Assembly: GCA_017430835.1 (NCBI GenBank)
Contig: JAFRMD010000089.1
Coordinates: 4,602-68,601 of the forward strand
Reading direction: 5' to 3'
Source: Methanosphaera sp.
GTDB lineage: Archaea > Methanobacteriota > Methanobacteria > Methanobacteriales > Methanobacteriaceae
DNA: 64,000 bases
Within the stretch, counting starts at the first letter, position 1. The number at the start of each line of letters is the position of its first letter. The position numbers were made by a program, and so were the translations under genes. Below the pieces are notes generated by a model that saw only the letters and a program-made list of their open reading frames with translations, was not told where the DNA came from and searched no databases. Below, in pieces: positions 18,240-26,790 of this stretch.

Positions 18240-18995
18240 ATGCAAAATGATAATTCAAATTACTTGGCACCACCATGGATAAAATATCCAACCAGTCCTA
18301 AACAATCAGATTTTTGGAAGGATGGTTCTGGTGCAGAATATTTACTTAAATATAAGGAAACGATAAGTGATGAAGATGAATACTTGAAAATATTTCCAAA
18401 ATCTCCAACATTCTCTGATGATATTGAAGCATCAGACAAGCTAAGCAAAGAAACAAGGGAATTCTTAAAATCATCACTAAAACCATTATTCATAAAACTA
18501 TGGAGACCTGATGGAAAACCAAAATATGATATTGACTTTAATAATACTCAAAATCCAGTATTAATGTATGATGTAATTCTTAAAGATACTTCAGCACATA
18601 TTCACATAGGAAACAGGGAATATCATTCAGCAGAAGAAATTATAACATTAACCAAGGAAGAATTTAAGGATTTGCCAGCACATGTATGGGAGGAATTAAA
18701 GTACACAGTATATTTAAATGCTTTATTCTATAAAATCAGTACTGATATAAGATTAATGAATGAAATGATAACGAAAAAAGACAAGGAAATATTATTTACA
18801 AGTGACAATCTTGAATGGGGATTGGAAAAGAAAGAAGATGGCACCTATAAAGGCCAAAATCTGATAGGTCTTGCCATGATGGAGATGAGGGATGTTATCA
18901 TAGAAGTTTATGAAAACTATGAATTGATTGATTGGGAAATATCAGGTGAACCTTACAGTAGAAACTTTTGCAAATGTATGGTACACAAACATTGA
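18240..18995 (+). CDS. Uncharacterised protein with a NADAR-like C-terminal region
   Basis: About 251 residues, soluble. The C-terminal part reads NALFYKISTDIRLMNEMITK, then NLEWGLEKK and GQNLIGLAMMEMRDVI. That resembles the KF-x-N-P-x-L and WG-x-G-x-x-G-x-N-x-LG-x-x-LM-x-x-R pattern of NADAR proteins, which process ADP-ribose-related compounds. The N-terminus (YLAPPWIKYPTSPKQSDFW, then GSGAEYLLKY) is a separate short domain I have seen only in hypothetical proteins. The usual N-terminal NADAR segment is not obvious, so the assignment is tentative. The start is ATG 18240 with GAGTGAT ahead. Monocistronic by spacing. Confidence 0.5.
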   Translation: MQNDNSNYLAPPWIKYPTSPKQSDFWKDGSGAEYLLKYKETISDEDEYLKIFPKSPTFSDDIEASDKLSKETREFLKSSLKPLFIKLWRPDGKPKYDIDFNNTQNPVLMYDVILKDTSAHIHIGNREYHSAEEIITLTKEEFKDLPAHVWEELKYTVYLNALFYKISTDIRLMNEMITKKDKEILFTSDNLEWGLEKKEDGTYKGQNLIGLAMMEMRDVIIEVYENYELIDWEISGEPYSRNFCKCMVHKH

Positions 18996-19082
18996 TTTTT
19001 AGGTAAAACTAAAAATTTAATTATTACTTTTTAAAAATATAATAACAACAAAAAAATATAATAAAATTTTCTGGTGAAAAAA

Positions 19083-20282
19083 ATGAAATACATAATAGTA
19101 ATAGCAGACGGAATGGCAGATGAACCATTAAAACAACTTGACGGAAAAACTCCAGTAGTCGAAGCCAAAACACCAAATATGGACTTCATTGCAAAAAATG
19201 GTTATACAGGATTTGCAAAAAATGTTCCTGATGGAATGACACCAGGTTCAGACGTGGCAAATACTTCAATAATGGGTTTTAACCCTTCAATGTTAAAGGG
19301 AAGAGGACCACTAGAAGCACCTAGCGTAGGAGTTACCTTAAACGATACAGAAGTAGCATTCAGATTAAATTTTATTAACGTAAAGGACGGTAAAATTAAT
19401 GACTTTACTGCAGACCATATTTCTACAGAAGAAGCCGATGAACTAATTAAGGCATTAAATGAAAACTTCTCAGAACTTGGTAAATTTTATACAGGAGTTA
19501 GTTACAGAAACCTTTTTGTTATTGATGATAAAGAAATGGAAGAATTAACTTCAACACCACCACATGATGTTGTAGGCCAAGATTTAAGTGAACATATTCT
19601 TAAACCAGAAAATGCTAAATCACAATTGATTAACAAACTAATGGAAGATTCAATGGAAGTACTTGAAAATCATCCAGTTAACCAAAAAAGGGTATCTGAA
19701 GGAAAATTGCCTGCAAATATGATATGGCTATGGGGACAAGGTGCAAAGCCGGTAATAGGAAACTTCCCGGAAAAATACGGTTTAAATGGAGCAACAATAA
19801 CAGGAGTAGATCTACTTAAGGGAATAAGTAAGTATATTAATCTTGATGTTATAGAAGTTCCAGGAGCAACAGCATACTTCGACACAAATTATGAAAACAA
19901 AGTTGACTATGCACTTGAATCATTAAAAACACACGATGTGCAATTCATACATATTGAAGCACCTGATGAAGCAGGACATGAAGGTAATTTACCAGAAAAA
20001 ATTAGAGCTATAGAAAATATTGACAGTATAATACTTGAGAAATTATTCAAAGAACTGCCAACAATTGACCCTGAATATACAATTGCAGTTCTTCCAGATC
20101 ATCCAACACCAATTGATATAAAAACTCATACGATGACTCCAGTACCATTTGCAATTTACAGTACAAAAATAGAAGATCCTGATGAAACCCAAGCCTTTTC
20201 AGAGGATATGTCAAACGGCAAATATGATACCATTATCGGTCATACATTACTTAGTGAAATGATAAAAATTGGTGAAAGTTAA
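19083..20282 (+). CDS. apgM: 2,3-bisphosphoglycerate-independent phosphoglycerate mutase, archaeal type
   Basis: A 399-residue enzyme of the alkaline phosphatase superfamily that interconverts 3- and 2-phosphoglycerate in glycolysis/gluconeogenesis. Seen: IVIADGMADEP at the start (metal-binding Asp), GSDVANTSIMGF with the nucleophile-region Ser, HIEAPDEAGHEGN, and the late VLPDHPTPI metal ligands. The length is normal for ApgM. I start at ATG 19083, since GGTGA at 19073-19077 is then the ribosome binding site; GTG 19074 lies inside it. The gene ends 4 bp into the convergent PadR-like gene. Confidence 0.95.
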   Translation: MKYIIVIADGMADEPLKQLDGKTPVVEAKTPNMDFIAKNGYTGFAKNVPDGMTPGSDVANTSIMGFNPSMLKGRGPLEAPSVGVTLNDTEVAFRLNFINVKDGKINDFTADHISTEEADELIKALNENFSELGKFYTGVSYRNLFVIDDKEMEELTSTPPHDVVGQDLSEHILKPENAKSQLINKLMEDSMEVLENHPVNQKRVSEGKLPANMIWLWGQGAKPVIGNFPEKYGLNGATITGVDLLKGISKYINLDVIEVPGATAYFDTNYENKVDYALESLKTHDVQFIHIEAPDEAGHEGNLPEKIRAIENIDSIILEKLFKELPTIDPEYTIAVLPDHPTPIDIKTHTMTPVPFAIYSTKIEDPDETQAFSEDMSNGKYDTIIGHTLLSEMIKIGES

Positions 20283-20716
20283 ATATTGTCTTGAATATTG
20301 AAATCAGAGTAGAATTCATTCCATAATTCATTTTTTGAATTTTGATTGAAAATAAACTTGTTAAAATTATGCAATTTTAAACCGTCTTCAGCTAGTTTGT
20401 ATAATTTAACTTTCTTCTTTTTATGAGTTCCTTCATAACTTTCAATTAAATCATTTTCTTCTAGTTTTTTTAATAGAGGATAAATTTTGTTTGCTTGTGT
20501 TTTACGGGTTAAACCAATATTTATCTGAACATCAAAGAATTCATCTATTTTTTTCATTAAAGAATATCCATGATAATCTCTTTTTGTTAAAAACCATAAG
20601 ACTAATACAGTTAAAAAAGCATTGCTTACGCTTTTTGTAAAAATATTTTTTTCTTTTAAATATTCAGCATATTCCTCATAGTCTTTCATAATTATATTTT
20701 GATTAACTTTTTCCAT
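20279..20716 (-). CDS. PadR-like winged-helix transcriptional regulator
   Basis: A 145-residue protein with the PadR pattern: LTVLVLWFLTKRDYHGYSLM, KKIDEFF, then TQANKIYPLLKKLEENDLIE and a wing with KKKKVKLYKLAEDG. PadR proteins are dimeric repressors responding to phenolics, drugs or other ligands. It overlaps the 3' end of apgM by four bases in convergent orientation and has a roughly 630 bp AT-rich region upstream, with no divergent target gene nearer than pyrG. The C-terminal dimerisation helix is short. The start may be Met1 (20716) or the internal MKDYEE (20689). Confidence 0.75.
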   Translation of the reverse strand: MEKVNQNIIMKDYEEYAEYLKEKNIFTKSVSNAFLTVLVLWFLTKRDYHGYSLMKKIDEFFDVQINIGLTRKTQANKIYPLLKKLEENDLIESYEGTHKKKKVKLYKLAEDGLKLHNFNKFIFNQNSKNELWNEFYSDFNIQDNI

Positions 20717-21348
20717 ATTATTTATTTTATTTGTTAATAAAATAAAAGTATTGATTATTAAATTTTTACTATTTAACCTTAAATAATGTTAAAAATAGAT
20801 ATTTAACTTTATTTAAATGTGCCATAAAAGTATTAAATTAATAATCATGTGGCATTAATTATTTAAAAGTTTTTAAGTAATTGGGCTAAATTATACTTTT
20901 CTTTTTATTTATTTAAATTTATAGATAAAATGAGATATGTTGTAAAATTTTAATAGTAATTTTGGATATAATTAATAGTTTTTCATTTTAATTTATTTTC
21001 ATTGTTACTTTTATATAATGTATTTTTATATTTATGATTGATGATATGTCGTTATTTTTTTATATAATTGGGAATCTTTTTATCTTTTGTTTATTATAGG
21101 GAAATGGTTGGGTATATCCATTTTTTATTATTTCCTTTTTTAAAGTTCTATCATTCTTTTTGTAATGATGATGATTAAAACTAAATACTAATAATAATAA
21201 ATATTTAGATATACTTAATTATTTTATAAATAATTGCAAAGTTTTATATTAAAATATGAACATATTATAAAATAATAATTATTATATTGTTTAATTATAT
21301 AATAATTATATTGATAATATTATAACATTTAGGGAAGAGTTGATAATT
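20717..21348. other. Long AT-rich intergenic region between the PadR-like gene and pyrG
   Basis: About 630 bp lying between two divergently transcribed genes. It has no frame worth calling and no strong hairpin; it should contain both promoters. Its low-complexity A/T content makes individual TATA boxes impossible to single out by eye. Confidence 0.5.
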
Positions 21349-22950
21349 TTGTCAAAATTTATTGTTGTAACTGGTGGTGTTGTAAGTTCCATCGGAAAAG
21401 GAATAACATCAGCATCAATAGGAAGAATATTACGATCATATGGAGTGAATGTAACAGCAATCAAGATAGATCCTTATCTAAACTGGGATTCTGGAACACT
21501 AAATCCATATCAACATGGTGAAGTATATGTAACAGATGATGGAATGGAGTGTGACTTAGATTTAGGTCATTATGAAAGATTCCTGGACACAGAATTATCT
21601 GGAAAAGCAAATATCACAACTGGAAAAGTATACTCATCCGTAATTGAAAAAGAAAGAAAAGGAGAATACCTCGGTTCATGCGTACAAATCATACCTCACA
21701 TAACAGATGAAATAAAATTAATGATAAGAAACGTAGCCGACAAAACAAAAGCTGAGGTAGTAATGGTTGAAGTCGGAGGAACAGTAGGTGATATAGAAAG
21801 TCAACCATTCATAGAAGCAGTACGCCAACTAAAAAATGAGGAAGGACATGAAAACTGCATGTTCGTTCATGTAACATATGTTCCATATCTAAAAGCAGCA
21901 AAAGAATTCAAAACCAAACCAACACAACACAGTACAAAAGAATTAAGGGGACTTGGAATAAATCCGGACATGATAGTATGCAGATCAGAATTACTGTTGG
22001 ATGACAAACTTAAAGAAAAGATAGCACACTTCTGTGACGTGCCAAAAGAAGCAGTAATAAACACGCCTGATGCCCATTCAATTTATGAAGTACCATTAAC
22101 AATGTATTCAGAAAATGTTGGTAAAATTGTTTTGGATAGGTTAGGTATGGAAATACCGAATAAAGCAGACCTTTATGAATGGAGTCAAATTGTTGAAGAT
22201 TTAAAAATAGAAACTCCTAAAGTAAAAATTGGTGTTGTAGGCAAATACATTGAACTTGAAGATGCATATATAAGTATAAGAGAAGCATTAAAACATGCAG
22301 GAGCAGCAAATAAAGTTCAAGTGGAAATTGACTGGATAAAAGCCGATAAAAACTTTAACATTGACACTTTAAACAAGTATGATGGAATATTAATACCTGG
22401 CGGTTTTGGTGAAAGAGGAATAACCGGTAAAATCGAATCAGTAAAATATGCAATAAATAACAATATTCCTATCTTCGGAATCTGCCTTGGATTACATGCA
22501 ATGACCATAGCAATAGCTCAAATGAATGGATATCCTGATGCAAACAGTACAGAATTTGAACCAAACTGTCAAACACCAGTTATTGACATGATGGAAGAAC
22601 AGAAGAAAATTAATAACATGGGTGGTACTATGAGACTAGGAGCATACCCATGTATAATAAAGGAAAACACTATTGCATATGATGCATACAAAGAATTGGA
22701 AGTATCCGAAAGACACAGACACAGATATGAAGTAAACAATGAATATAGGGATACATTAGAACAAGCAGGTACAGTCATTTCAGGAACATCTCCAGATAAC
22801 TTCTTGGTTGAAATGATAGAATTGGAGAATCATCCATGGTTCTTGGGATGTCAATTCCATCCAGAATTTAAGTCACGTCCTAATGCTCCTCACCCAATAT
22901 TCAAATCTTTCATTAAAGCTGCAAAAGATAAGAAACAAAATAAATTTTAA
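21349..22950 (+). CDS. pyrG: CTP synthase
   Basis: A 533-residue enzyme converting UTP, ATP and glutamine to CTP. The N-terminal synthetase half opens with [20 protein letters not shown] (P-loop) and has [16 protein letters not shown]. The C-terminal class I amidotransferase half shows IPGGFGERG, the nucleophile segment GICLGLHAM (about 375-383) and the His/Glu pair in [12 protein letters not shown] take TTG 21349 as the start ([10 protein letters not shown]) because archaeal and bacterial PyrG begin this close to the P-loop; TTG 21340 would add three residues. GGGAAGAG just upstream can act as a ribosome binding site. Confidence 0.96.
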   Translation: MSKFIVVTGGVVSSIGKGITSASIGRILRSYGVNVTAIKIDPYLNWDSGTLNPYQHGEVYVTDDGMECDLDLGHYERFLDTELSGKANITTGKVYSSVIEKERKGEYLGSCVQIIPHITDEIKLMIRNVADKTKAEVVMVEVGGTVGDIESQPFIEAVRQLKNEEGHENCMFVHVTYVPYLKAAKEFKTKPTQHSTKELRGLGINPDMIVCRSELLLDDKLKEKIAHFCDVPKEAVINTPDAHSIYEVPLTMYSENVGKIVLDRLGMEIPNKADLYEWSQIVEDLKIETPKVKIGVVGKYIELEDAYISIREALKHAGAANKVQVEIDWIKADKNFNIDTLNKYDGILIPGGFGERGITGKIESVKYAINNNIPIFGICLGLHAMTIAIAQMNGYPDANSTEFEPNCQTPVIDMMEEQKKINNMGGTMRLGAYPCIIKENTIAYDAYKELEVSERHRHRYEVNNEYRDTLEQAGTVISGTSPDNFLVEMIELENHPWFLGCQFHPEFKSRPNAPHPIFKSFIKAAKDKKQNKF

Positions 22951-22989
22951 TCTCCTTCCCTAATTTTTTTTTCAAATTTTTAATAAGTT

Positions 22990-24081
22990 ATGACCTTAGA
23001 AACGATTATAAAAATATTAGCAATTATTATAGTTATAGGATGTTGTATCATAGCAACATATACAGATGTTAAACGCCAGATAATACCAAATGAACTAACA
23101 TTTTCAACGATAATCCTAGGATTGTCATTAACAAGTTTATACTTTTATATTATGGGAAAAATTGATATATTCTATTATTTAACCATTTTGGTAGTATTTA
23201 TGTTCTCATATATTCTTTGGAGGTTGAATGTATGGGCAGGTGGAGATGTTAAACTTTTTACAGCGATATCCACACTGTTTATACCTGACTTTCTGGATAT
23301 TCTGCCACGTTATCATTTTGCAAATCATATGTTGCCTGTCGGTTTATTGTCTTTTAAAATTCCAACTTTTATCGTAATATTTAATAGCTTAGTATCAGTT
23401 GTACCTTTAATATTAATTTATCTTTCTTATGAAATAATTAAAAATAAGCCTTATTTAAAGGTCAAACTTCAAGAATCTATAGAATTTAATAAAGTCTTCT
23501 TATCATTAAATTCATTGATTATTTCTTATGCAATAATTTACTATCTACATGTAGATTTCATAATCTATAAATGGATACTTTTAGTAATTTTGTCATTTGT
23601 AATATCAAGGATTATTGGCAAAGAAGGTGTTCTCATAATTGTTTCATTGTTGGTATTATCTTATCAAGTTTTAACGGCAAATTTCCTAATATATCTTGAA
23701 GAATTGACGTTAATTCTAATTGTAATCACAACAATTAATATTTTCAAAAGCGGAATTGTTAAAGAGGCCTTGACCGATTATGTCGATGTTGATAATTTAG
23801 AGGAAGGAATGATATTATCCAAATCCATTTATTATAATAATGAATTATACACCTTTAGAGAAAATTCATTTAAAAGGTATGATGAGGGTAAATTGATTGT
23901 TCAAAGTAGTGTTGCCGGTTTAAGTTTTGATGATATTAAACGTATTAAAAACTCAGACTTAACTGTTATTCCTATTAAAAAATCATTATCCTTTGCTCCA
24001 TTTATATTAACGGGATTATTAATAACTATTTTCCTAGGTAATCTATTTAACATATTTATATATTTGTTGGAGTTGATTTAA
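22990..24081 (+). CDS. Prepilin peptidase, EppA-like (A24 family)
   Basis: A 363-residue polytopic aspartic protease that would trim class III signal peptides. The first catalytic Asp lies in YTDVKRQIIPNEL after the first membrane segment; the second is the GxGD-like WAGGDVKLF. Eight or more hydrophobic segments follow, with a soluble insert (about 255-325, DYVDVDNLEEGMILSK) before two final membrane passes. The length is greater than flagellar FlaK/PibD and suits the EppA group that processes type IV-like pilins. Its stop codon abuts the ATG of a pilin-like gene carrying the matching cleavage motif, so enzyme and substrate are cotranscribed. Confidence 0.85.
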   Translation: MTLETIIKILAIIIVIGCCIIATYTDVKRQIIPNELTFSTIILGLSLTSLYFYIMGKIDIFYYLTILVVFMFSYILWRLNVWAGGDVKLFTAISTLFIPDFLDILPRYHFANHMLPVGLLSFKIPTFIVIFNSLVSVVPLILIYLSYEIIKNKPYLKVKLQESIEFNKVFLSLNSLIISYAIIYYLHVDFIIYKWILLVILSFVISRIIGKEGVLIIVSLLVLSYQVLTANFLIYLEELTLILIVITTINIFKSGIVKEALTDYVDVDNLEEGMILSKSIYYNNELYTFRENSFKRYDEGKLIVQSSVAGLSFDDIKRIKNSDLTVIPIKKSLSFAPFILTGLLITIFLGNLFNIFIYLLELI

Positions 24082-24546
24082 ATGGATAAAAAGGGACAAT
24101 TATCATTGGAGTACCTTTTGTTGTTCTTTATTTCATTACTCCTCTTGTCTATTATATCAATTCCATTACTTAATTCAAGCATTGAGGATACAATGGATAT
24201 GACTGATGCGGTTAAGGTTAAATCTTCACTGACTGAAATTTCAGGGAATGTAAAATTAATTTATTCCTTAGATGATGGATCTAGGAAAGTTGTTAGTATT
24301 TATTTGCCACGTGACTTATACTTGTATTGTAATAGTGAGGATGGCAGGTATTATCTTTCAACAACATTAAATCTCTCTGATAATAGTCATAAAACTATTA
24401 AGGTGGAGGTTCCGTGTAATGTGACTTTCAATGGTAATCCTAGTCATAGGTATACTCATAAAAATAGTGGTTGGTATTATAATAGTGAATTTAGGTGGGT
24501 AGTTTCTTCAGATGGGACAAGAAGTGTAAATATAAATTTCAGATGA
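24082..24546 (+). CDS. Pilin-like protein with a class III (Q-x-S-x-E) signal peptide
   Basis: 154 residues. The N-terminus MDKKGQLSLEYLLLFFISLL has the short basic leader, the G/Q cleavage point and the Q-x-S-x-E-x-x-x-L motif of EppA substrates, followed by one hydrophobic helix that would form the pilus core. The rest is a beta-rich extracellular domain with a pair of Cys (LYCNSEDG, VPCNVTF) that could form a disulphide, and N-glycosylation-type N-x-S/T sites. It starts at the base after the peptidase stop, so the two are translationally coupled. No pilus ATPase or other pilin gene is nearby. Confidence 0.8.
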   Translation: MDKKGQLSLEYLLLFFISLLLLSIISIPLLNSSIEDTMDMTDAVKVKSSLTEISGNVKLIYSLDDGSRKVVSIYLPRDLYLYCNSEDGRYYLSTTLNLSDNSHKTIKVEVPCNVTFNGNPSHRYTHKNSGWYYNSEFRWVVSSDGTRSVNINFR

Positions 24547-24564
24547 AGTTTTTTATTCTTCATC
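24542..24564. terminator. Shared hairpin between convergent pilin and cysE genes
   Basis: GATGAAG (24542-24548) pairs with CTTCATC (24558-24564) around a T-rich loop. It spans both stop codons of the convergent genes, so it could stop transcription from either side. Part of the symmetry may come from coding constraint. Confidence 0.4.
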
Positions 24565-25263
24565 TTCATTTTCCTTTGATAATTCTTTTAGTTCCTTGTA
24601 CATGAGTTTTCTGTCTTCTTCGGATCTGTTTTCATGGTAAACTATTTCTTCTAATTCTTCCTGTCTTTTAATGAGTGTGTTTAGTATGTCAGTAATTGGG
24701 TCCGGTATTTTTCCATGTTCAAGGTCGTGTTTCTGTTTGCTTTGTTTTTTAATTGATTCTAATGTTCTTCCAGGAATACCTACTATTGTTGAATTTGGTG
24801 GTGCTGGTTTGGTTACTACTGATCCTGCTCCAATTTTACAGTCATCTCCTATTTCAATATCACCAAGAACTATTGCATTGGTTCCTATTACTACATTGTT
24901 TCCTATGGTAGGATGTCTTTTTTTGGCTTCTAAACTTGTTCCTCCAAGTACTACTCCTTTATAGAGAAGTACGTCGTCTCCTACTATGGTTGTTTCTCCT
25001 ATAACAACTCCCATTCCATGGTCTATGAAGAAGCGTTTTCCAATTTGTGCTCCAGGATGTATTTCTATTCCTGTGAAAAATCGGTTTATGTGTGATATGA
25101 ATCTTCCGAGCAGTTTATGATTTTTTTTCCAGAAGAAATGTGCTATTTTATGAAACCATAATGCATGTAGTCCTGGGTAGCATAGTATAACTTCTATCAT
25201 GCTTTTTGCTGCAGGATCGTTTGAGAAAACAGTGTTTATGTCTTCTTTAATTCCTTCAAACAT
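24553..25263 (-). CDS. cysE: Serine O-acetyltransferase
   Basis: A 236-residue enzyme transferring acetyl from acetyl-CoA to serine, the first step of the bacterial-type cysteine pathway. The N-terminal helical part has [13 protein letters not shown]; the C-terminal left-handed beta helix has hexapeptide repeats with [20 protein letters not shown] and [13 protein letters not shown], including the catalytic His of DHG. The extra acidic tail (about 190-236) is longer than in the shortest homologues. A GAAGGACT ribosome binding site precedes the ATG. It is divergent from cysK, which uses its product, and the 368 bp between them carries three similar palindromes. Confidence 0.92.
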   Translation of the reverse strand: MFEGIKEDINTVFSNDPAAKSMIEVILCYPGLHALWFHKIAHFFWKKNHKLLGRFISHINRFFTGIEIHPGAQIGKRFFIDHGMGVVIGETTIVGDDVLLYKGVVLGGTSLEAKKRHPTIGNNVVIGTNAIVLGDIEIGDDCKIGAGSVVTKPAPPNSTIVGIPGRTLESIKKQSKQKHDLEHGKIPDPITDILNTLIKRQEELEEIVYHENRSEEDRKLMYKELKELSKENEDEE

Positions 25264-25379
25264 TATTAGTCCTTCTTGTAAATTTGATTTTTATTTAATA
25301 TTTTTTTATTTTCATTTAAAGCTTGTTTAAATATTTATATTATTTTTTATTAATTTTTTTCTATTTTTATCTTACAGTA

Positions 25380-25405
25380 ATAAATATAACAATCGTTATA
25401 TTTAT
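25380..25405. promoter_or_regulatory. Palindrome 1 in the cysE-cysK intergenic region
   Basis: Perfect inverted repeat with 11-base arms (ATAAATATAAC / GTTATATTTAT) around AATC. It lies about 117 bp before cysE and shares the AATATAACAAT core with sites before rubrerythrin and before the gene at 46607-47014. Probably an operator; the regulator is unknown. Confidence 0.6.
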
Positions 25406-25457
25406 AAACTTTGGAAATAAATATAATAATGTAAATTGAAAATAGCGAATAAATTAA

Positions 25458-25479
25458 AATAACAATGCAGTTTGTTATT
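25458..25479. promoter_or_regulatory. Palindrome 2 in the cysE-cysK intergenic region
   Basis: Inverted repeat AATAACAA / TTGTTATT with a six-base spacer (TGCAGT). It has the same TAACAA half-site as the other two palindromes but wider spacing. Confidence 0.5.
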
Positions 25480-25496
25480 ATTTTTTTAATAAAAAA

Positions 25497-25512
25497 TATA
25501 ACAATTGTTATA
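25497..25512. promoter_or_regulatory. Palindrome 3 in the cysE-cysK intergenic region
   Basis: Perfect 16-bp palindrome TATAACAATTGTTATA, 120 bp before cysK. It differs from the core of palindrome 1 at one central base. Likely the cysK-proximal operator. Confidence 0.6.
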
Positions 25513-25631
25513 AAAATTATTTTAAAAAATATTCACAAAAAAACAGAAAAGAAAAAAATCAATTTATTAAAATAATAAAAAGATTAAAAATAAAAAATAA
25601 AGAAACCCAAACAAAAAGAGGAAGTGAAAAG

Positions 25632-26597
25632 ATGGCAATAGAAAACATAAAAATATTAAAAAAACCAATAGCAAACGATATAACTGAAACAATAGGAAAT
25701 ACACCATTAGTAAGAATAAATAAACTGGCAGAAGATATAGATGCAGAAGTACTGGTGAAGGTAGAATCATTTAATCCAGTAAGCAGTGTAAAAGACAGAG
25801 TAGCAGTGTCAATGATAGAAGATGCAGAAAAAAGTGGAAAAATAAACAAAGATACAACAATACTTGAACCAACAAGTGGAAACACTGGAGTAGCATTGGC
25901 ATTTGCAGCTGCAGCTAAAGGATACAAACTAAAAATATTCTTACCAGAATCATTCTCTGAAGAACGCAGAAAACTTGTAAAAATATTCGGAGCAGAACTC
26001 GTATTAACACCAGCATCTGAAGGAATACCTGGAGCAATAAAAGAAGCAGAAAGACAAAATGAAGAAATAGAAAATTCAATCATCATGCAACAATTTGAAA
26101 ATCCTTCAAACCCTTACATACACGAAAAACTAACAGGACCTGAAATATATGAAGATACAGAAGGAAAAGTGGATATAGTAATATCAGCCGCAGGAACAGG
26201 AGGAACAGCAACAGGAATTGCAAGAGCAATAAAACCATTGAAAGAAGATTTCCAAGTCATAGCAGTAGAAGCAGCATCATCAGCAGTACTCTCTGGAGAA
26301 GAAAAAGGAGCACACAAAATTCAGGGAATAAGCCCCGGTTTTGTACCAAAAACAACGGATCTGGACATAATTGATGAAGTTATTAAAGTTGAAGATGAAG
26401 ATGCAAGAAGTGGCGCAATAGCATTAGCTCAAAGTGAAGGAATACTTGCAGGAATATCCTCCGGAGCAGCAATACATGCAGCACTTGAAGTAGCTAAAAG
26501 ACCAGAAAACAAAGGAAAAACAATAGTGGCAATATTGGCAGATACAGGTGAAAGATACCTTAGTGTAGACTGGTTGTCAGAATTATACTATAATTAA
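25632..26597 (+). CDS. cysK: Cysteine synthase (O-acetylserine sulfhydrylase)
   Basis: A 321-residue PLP enzyme joining O-acetylserine and sulfide to make cysteine. Lys54 in FNPVSSVKDRVAV is the PLP Schiff-base lysine, TSGNTG (81-86) binds the substrate carboxylate, and SAAGTGGTATG binds the PLP phosphate. EGILAGISSGAA near the end is typical. The length is normal for CysK. GAGGAAGTGA is a good ribosome binding site. Divergent partner of cysE. Many methanogens make cysteine on tRNA instead, so this pair looks bacterial in origin. Its third codon positions are strongly A-rich. Confidence 0.95.
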   Translation: MAIENIKILKKPIANDITETIGNTPLVRINKLAEDIDAEVLVKVESFNPVSSVKDRVAVSMIEDAEKSGKINKDTTILEPTSGNTGVALAFAAAAKGYKLKIFLPESFSEERRKLVKIFGAELVLTPASEGIPGAIKEAERQNEEIENSIIMQQFENPSNPYIHEKLTGPEIYEDTEGKVDIVISAAGTGGTATGIARAIKPLKEDFQVIAVEAASSAVLSGEEKGAHKIQGISPGFVPKTTDLDIIDEVIKVEDEDARSGAIALAQSEGILAGISSGAAIHAALEVAKRPENKGKTIVAILADTGERYLSVDWLSELYYN

Positions 26598-26790
26598 CCT
26601 CCCCTCTTTTTTACTTTTAAATATTTTATAATCCTATACCTAATAAAATACAAGATTTATGAAAACATTTCATCAAAACAAATCTTTCTTCTTTTCATAT
26701 CAAATTCGATAATTAGTATATTATTAATTATTTATTATAATTATAAAACACATATCTATATAATAAACAAATGATATGAGAGAATAAAAA

